Assembly: GCA_965262315.1 (NCBI GenBank)
Contig: CBDHFJ010000037.1
Span: 1 to 9,237, forward strand
DNA: 9,237 nucleotides
Source of the DNA: JBCCFK01 sp965262315
GTDB lineage: Bacteria; Actinomycetota; Acidimicrobiia; Acidimicrobiales; UBA8592
Direction: 5' to 3'
Position 1 is the stretch's first letter; each line of letters opens with the position of its first letter. This document shows, in pieces, positions 5,907-9,237 of the stretch. Position numbers and translations under genes: made by a program. The notes under the pieces were generated by a model, which saw only the letters and a list, made by a program, of their open reading frames with translations, had not been told where the DNA came from and searched no databases.

Positions 5907-6524
5907 GTGAACGACGAGCCGTTCGGGTTCGACGAGACGCCGTTCCTCGAGCCCTCACCGGAAGAGGACGCCTGGGAGGCCTACCTCGGGTTCGCGCTCG
6001 AACACCTCGGCGCCGACGGCAGCACCGGCCTCACCAACAAGCAGCTGGCCGTGGTCGAGGACGCCCTCGGACACGAACTGCCCTTCGAGCTGGGCCTGCT
6101 GTTGGTCATGGGGGTCCCCGACGACGAACGCTGGTACGACTGGCGCGACGATCCCGCCGACCAGCTGGCGCAATGGGACGCATGGGTGCTCGAAGGGATC
6201 GTGTTCGACATCCGCGAGAACGACTTCTGGTCGCCGACCTTCGGGCCTCGACCCGACGACCTCGACGAGCGGGTGGCCGTCGCCGAGACCGCGTTCTCGC
6301 GTCTGCCCCGGCTGTTTCCCATCGGTGGACACCGGGCCATGCCGGTGACCGTGCCCCACGGGTTCGACTCCGCGAGCGGCAATCCGGTGCTGTCCGTCGT
6401 GCAGACCGATGTGATCCAGTACGCCTCGGACCTCGCCGACTGGCTCCACAAGGACTTCGGTGTCCCGCTGCCCCTGTGGGAACCCACCGGCGAACGGCGC
6501 TTCCCCTTCTGGTCCGAGTCCTGA
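5907..6524 (+). CDS. SMI1/KNR4 (SUKH)-like protein
   Basis: A 205-residue acidic, soluble protein. It resembles actinobacterial proteins annotated as SMI1/KNR4 family: LTNKQLAVVEDALGHELP (42-59) starts the domain, ERWYDWRDDPADQLAQW (74-90) is the characteristic aromatic/acidic stretch, FPIGGHRAMPV (137-147) and GNPVLSVVQTDVIQYASDL (158-176) complete the core, and the tail is Pro/Trp-rich. SUKH proteins are often immunity proteins against polymorphic or contact-dependent toxins, but many stand alone with unknown function, and no toxin gene is visible here. GTG 5907 begins 1 nt after the hydrolase stop, so the two are probably co-translated. It is convergent with the GH114 gene, with only 6 nt between the stop codons. 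The family assignment rests on motif recognition; function is open. Confidence 0.75.
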   Translation: MNDEPFGFDETPFLEPSPEEDAWEAYLGFALEHLGADGSTGLTNKQLAVVEDALGHELPFELGLLLVMGVPDDERWYDWRDDPADQLAQWDAWVLEGIVFDIRENDFWSPTFGPRPDDLDERVAVAETAFSRLPRLFPIGGHRAMPVTVPHGFDSASGNPVLSVVQTDVIQYASDLADWLHKDFGVPLPLWEPTGERRFPFWSES

Positions 6525-6530
6525 CCCCGC

Positions 6531-7463
6531 TCACTCCCCAGCGGGTGGGCACGGCCGGTAGAGGCTGGTGACCAAACGGTCCTTCTCCAACGAGAAGAAC
6601 CCGAGCTCCTGCGCCAGGGGACACCACGCCAGGTCGCCCACGTACTCCACGTGGAAGACGGCCTTGCCCGCCTCGATGAACGGCACCAGCCGTTCGCACT
6701 CGTTGAACTCCATGCACCGCTCGTTGAGTGTCCAGTCGTAGAACCTGATGACGTCGGGGACCAGTTCCACCGCGTTCTTCAGCCCGATCGACAAGCCCCG
6801 CGCGTGCGCCTGGACCGCGAGCCACCGCAGGTAGGTGACCTGATCGTCGGCGGTGATGTCGAACCCGGAGTCGTTGATGAACGCGTCGACGTTGTCGGGT
6901 TCGACACCATCGCAGCCCTTCGCCGCCGCCAGATCCATGCGTTCCCGCATGATCGGGCCGATCAGATCCAGCCGACGAACGTCCAGCCACAACTCGCCCG
7001 GCCACCCGTTGCCGTTGCCCAACAGCTCGGCTGGGAAGCGATCGGCGTCGGGTCGCCACTCCTCGAACGAACCGGCGCTCATGTAGCAGATCACCTTGAT
7101 GCCACGGCCCTGCAACTCGCGGATCACCGTGCGCGGCGTGTCGAACAGGTCGATGTCGTACATGTCGACGTCGAAGCTGGTGTCGATCTCGTCGATGAGC
7201 TGCCACTGGAACGTGGTCCCGGGCGCGGGCACCCACGGCTCCGGAATCGGGGTCGGTGTGGGGGTGGGGGCGGGAGTCGGTGTGACCGTGGGCGTCGGGG
7301 TCGGACCCGGGGTGGGGGTGGCCGTCGGTGTGGGCGTCGGGGCCGGGGTCGACGGAACGGTCGGTGAGGGATCGGCAGGCGCGGTCTCGACCGACGACGC
7401 GGTCGAGCATGCCGCCACGAGCGCGAGAAGGGCGAATGGGAGCCACCGCAACCGACGCATCAT
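6531..7463 (-). CDS. GH114-family glycosidase lipoprotein (endo-alpha-1,4-polygalactosaminidase-like)
   Basis: A 310-residue secreted lipoprotein. Residues 1-18 are a signal peptide (MMRRLR, then a hydrophobic run) ending in the lipobox V-A-A-C19. Residues about 31-80 are a Thr/Pro-rich linker, which would hold the catalytic domain away from the membrane. The GH114 TIM barrel fills 83-305: WQLIDEID (87-94), YDIDLFD (102-108), VICYMSAGSFEEW (124-136), GCDGVEPDNVDAF (183-195) with probable catalytic acidic residues E188/D190, and IGLKNAV (226-232). The family hydrolyses alpha-1,4-linked galactosamine polymers of biofilm exopolysaccharides, including fungal Ega3 on galactosaminogalactan. ATG 7463 overlaps the TGA of the upstream deacetylase gene (ATGA), so the two are coupled; the second ATG at 7460 is possible. 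Exact substrate is inferred. Confidence 0.87.
   Translation of the reverse strand: MMRRLRWLPFALLALVAACSTASSVETAPADPSPTVPSTPAPTPTPTATPTPGPTPTPTVTPTPAPTPTPTPIPEPWVPAPGTTFQWQLIDEIDTSFDVDMYDIDLFDTPRTVIRELQGRGIKVICYMSAGSFEEWRPDADRFPAELLGNGNGWPGELWLDVRRLDLIGPIMRERMDLAAAKGCDGVEPDNVDAFINDSGFDITADDQVTYLRWLAVQAHARGLSIGLKNAVELVPDVIRFYDWTLNERCMEFNECERLVPFIEAGKAVFHVEYVGDLAWCPLAQELGFFSLEKDRLVTSLYRPCPPAGE
7242..7343 (-). repeat. degenerate tandem repeat coding a Thr-Pro linker
   Basis: Six-base units (ACnCCn on the coding strand) run through codons 41-74 of the GH114 gene and encode T-P steps with occasional A-P or G-P. On the plus strand they appear as a G/T-rich GGTGTG-type tract. Such linkers are flexible, often glycosylated, and prone to length change by slippage. 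Confidence 0.8.
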
Positions 7464-8998
7464 CGGTTCGTGGCGACCACCAGGACGGGTGCGTGTTCAC
7501 CGGTGGCGGCGAACGAGAGGAACCCGTCGGCGGCGCGGATGACCAGTCCCGCCCCGTCACCCAGCTGTTCGGCGAGCGCCGACACGTCCGCGTGGCCGAC
7601 GGGGCCGGGCGCCAGGTCGGCTTCGACACACGCGTCGCCGGGCTGGCCCCCCAGGTTTCCCCAGGTGGCGTCCGCGGGGCTCCAGGGAGCGACCGCACAG
7701 ACCTCGACCGAGCCGGCCGCGCCGCGGAGGTCGGACACCACGAGCCCGATGACGTCGGCTTCGCCCAGGTCGTCGAGCTCGAAGGCCACCAGCGTCTCGG
7801 TGGCGGTGGCCCCGCCGGCGATCGTGGCTCGGTCACCGTCGCCGGTGTGGTCGGGGCGCGCCTCGTCGATGGTGACCACCGCGCTTGCCGCGACCGCGCG
7901 CGCGGCGTCGACTGCAGCCCGCCTGAGCTCGACCGGCGTGCCCGGCTCGAGCACCACGGACCGGACGAGCTGGCCGCCGTGGGGCCGCCCGCCTTCCACG
8001 CCGGTCACCTCGAGCGCGATGGCACGTTCGCTGGTGATGGTGACGGTGCCGGTCTCGACATCGAGCTCGGCGCCGACCAGGCCGTCCTGGACGGCGACAC
8101 CCGCCTCGGCCATGTCGGCGATCTCGTGGAAACGCGGGGAGTCGATCGGGAGCACCATGTAGTCCTCGTATCGGCCCACGATGGCCTCGATCCAGTCCTC
8201 GAGCAACGTGGCCGACTCGCCGTCGTAGATGCCGATGTTGGTGATGTGGAAGTAGTGCGGCCACCGGCGGCCGGACAGCAGCCGCAGCAGGGCACGGTCG
8301 GCCTCGGCCTCGACGATCTCGTCATAGGTGCGCGGCTCGCAGACCGCCCCCGGAGTCGTGCACGGATCGAGGCCCTGGGCGAGGTAGTTCTCGTTGAAGA
8401 GGAAGTTGTACTCCGCCGTGAGCTGCTCGGGGGTCTGCGCGTCGAAGAAGACGTTCGCGGGCCAGCGAGGCAGGATCATCACGTCGCGTTGGGGGACGAA
8501 GGCATCGCGGTTCTGCCCGGGCCGGGACTGATCCGACGCCGTGAAGCGCACCCCGAGCTCCTCCATGGCATCGAGGAGCGCGGGGTTTGCCCCCTCGGGA
8601 AAGACGATGTCATCGCTGGTGTCCGCGAACGTGCCCTGGTCCTCGGACAGCCCGGAGTGCTGGCCGGTGACCAGGGTGTCCAGGTTGTCGTGATAGCCGG
8701 GCAGCCCGAGGTCGATCCACGCCTGACGGTTCCGGGCGATCTCGAACAGCGCCTCGGGGTTGCCGGTGCCGTTGCTCGCGTCGAGATCCCGGTGGGTGAA
8801 GGTGTGGTTCATGAACGACAGATCGTCCTGGCTGGCCAGCGTCTGATCGGTCAACGGGTCGGGCAGGGTGGGGGCCGTTCCGTGGTACAACACGGCCCCG
8901 CTCCCGCCCTCGCGTGACGGCGACGTCACCGAGCCGCGGTCGATCTCGACCAGCACACCGTGATTGGTCGCCCCGCCCTCCCACCAGTCGATGAGCGT
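7460..8998 (-). CDS. Agd3-like polysaccharide deacetylase with a C-terminal DNRLRE module (5' part frameshifted)
   Basis: The frame below the apparent frameshift; its first usable start is GTG 8956, giving 498 residues, and residues below count from there. Codons 8998-8957 and residues 1-30 finish an N-terminal DNRLRE module (LIDWWEGGATNHGVLVEI, then SREGGSG). Residues 46-280 resemble the second half of the PelA/Agd3-type (CE18) deacetylase: metal-binding H51xxxH55 (NHTFTHRDLD), LVTGQHSGL (95-103), LGVRFTASDQSRP (134-146), LPRWPANVFF (162-171) and WPHYFHITNIGIYDG (232-246). Residues 285-345 form a beta-rich accessory region; about 383-498 are a second DNRLRE (CBM96-like) module ending APVLVVATNR. 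The usual Asp-containing first NodB motif before HxxxH is not recognisable. It would remove acetyl groups from exported amino-sugar polysaccharide. The stop overlaps the GH114 start. Catalytic competence is doubtful because of the frameshift and missing motif. Confidence 0.72.
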   Translation of the reverse strand, partial: TLIDWWEGGATNHGVLVEIDRGSVTSPSREGGSGAVLYHGTAPTLPDPLTDQTLASQDDLSFMNHTFTHRDLDASNGTGNPEALFEIARNRQAWIDLGLPGYHDNLDTLVTGQHSGLSEDQGTFADTSDDIVFPEGANPALLDAMEELGVRFTASDQSRPGQNRDAFVPQRDVMILPRWPANVFFDAQTPEQLTAEYNFLFNENYLAQGLDPCTTPGAVCEPRTYDEIVEAEADRALLRLLSGRRWPHYFHITNIGIYDGESATLLEDWIEAIVGRYEDYMVLPIDSPRFHEIADMAEAGVAVQDGLVGAELDVETGTVTITSERAIALEVTGVEGGRPHGGQLVRSVVLEPGTPVELRRAAVDAARAVAASAVVTIDEARPDHTGDGDRATIAGGATATETLVAFELDDLGEADVIGLVVSDLRGAAGSVEVCAVAPWSPADATWGNLGGQPGDACVEADLAPGPVGHADVSALAEQLGDGAGLVIRAADGFLSFAATGEHAPVLVVATNR

Positions 8999-9237
8999 CC
9001 GGGATCTCGATGGGGTCCGTGGTGGCGGCGAGCTCGAACGACAGGCACAACGACTCCTCGACCACCGGCGAACCGGACGTCCAGGGCACGCCGACCCCGG
9101 CGTCGGACCACGTCACGGTGGCCTCGTCGAAGGACTCGACCAGCGGACACACCGACCCGGCGACCGGACCGCTGTCGGTGCGGGCGAGACGGAGAACGGT
9201 GCCGGCGTCGGTCTCGGGCGGACGAGCCTCGAACCGG
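8999..9237 (-). pseudogene. 5' fragment of the same gene: N-terminal DNRLRE module, out of frame and cut by the window edge
   Basis: A different minus-strand frame from the edge to about 9000 encodes RFEARPPETDAGTVLRLART, then GSVCPLVESFDEATVTWSDA and VPWTSG, typical of a DNRLRE (CBM96-like) module, in which ...EATVTW...PWT... is a hallmark. The continuation of that module (LIDWW..GATNHGVLVEI) lies in the next frame, so the two belong together. Removing one base of the CCC run at 9001-9003 (minus strand) joins them. The downstream frame is closed upstream by a TGA at 9115-9113, so it cannot simply start earlier. Signal peptide and start are outside the window. It may be a real frameshift mutation or a sequencing/assembly error. 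Confidence 0.65.

Noticed and set aside
7242..7343. Non-coding G/T-rich minisatellite or phase-variable tract
   Set aside because: The units keep the GH114 reading frame and encode a Thr-Pro linker after a lipobox; hexanucleotide changes would alter length, not frame.
6106..7836. 576-codon minus-strand frame spanning the SUKH, GH114 and deacetylase genes
   Set aside because: It crosses three real genes in the wrong frame and is an Arg/Pro/Ser-rich shadow.
7328..8917. 529-codon plus-strand frame opposite the deacetylase gene
   Set aside because: Its product is Gly/Val/Arg/Asp-rich without recognisable motifs; the minus strand has clear deacetylase and DNRLRE motifs.
1..9237. tRNA or rRNA genes, insertion sequences, phage or integrase genes
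   Set aside because: Reading both strands showed no cloverleaf with CCA-end features, transposase motif or integrase, and no terminal repeats framing any segment.

Overview
The DNA is very GC-rich, with codons ending mostly in G or C, GTG starts, stop/start overlaps and TANNNT-type -10 hexamers. This suggests a high-GC actinobacterium. The mix of a HAPMO-type Baeyer-Villiger monooxygenase, DNRLRE-domain proteins and a TP-rich lipoprotein would fit an uncultured marine or soil Acidimicrobiia-like lineage, but that placement is inference.

Left end (1-249): no convincing complete gene. A short plus-strand frame ending at 92 may be the tail of an upstream gene. A strong hairpin at 209-246 closes the minus-strand unit that follows.

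Catabolic block (250-5044): two minus-strand genes, a two-domain VOC (glyoxalase-fold) protein and a serine beta-lactamase-fold hydrolase/esterase, diverge across only 64 bp from a plus-strand pair, a type I Baeyer-Villiger monooxygenase and an SDR dehydrogenase joined by a GTGA overlap. After an unusual palindrome-bearing spacer (5045-5230) come an alpha/beta hydrolase and, 1 nt later, a SUKH (SMI1/KNR4)-like protein. The enzyme set suggests alcohol to ketone (SDR), ketone to ester (monooxygenase), ester to acid plus alcohol (one or both hydrolases). The substrate cannot be read from sequence.

Exopolysaccharide block (6531-9237, minus strand): a lipoprotein GH114 glycosidase (endo-alpha-1,4-polygalactosaminidase family) overlaps by 4 nt the end of a gene for an Agd3-like polysaccharide deacetylase framed by DNRLRE modules. 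This resembles the hydrolase/deacetylase pairing of the fungal galactosaminogalactan cluster and of PelA. The deacetylase gene carries an apparent single-base frameshift near 9001-9003, appears to lack the first NodB-type motif, and runs off the right edge.

The best leads are the GH114 + deacetylase pair with its altered deacetylase, and the near-perfect 29-bp palindrome with degenerate half-sites between the SDR and the alpha/beta hydrolase.
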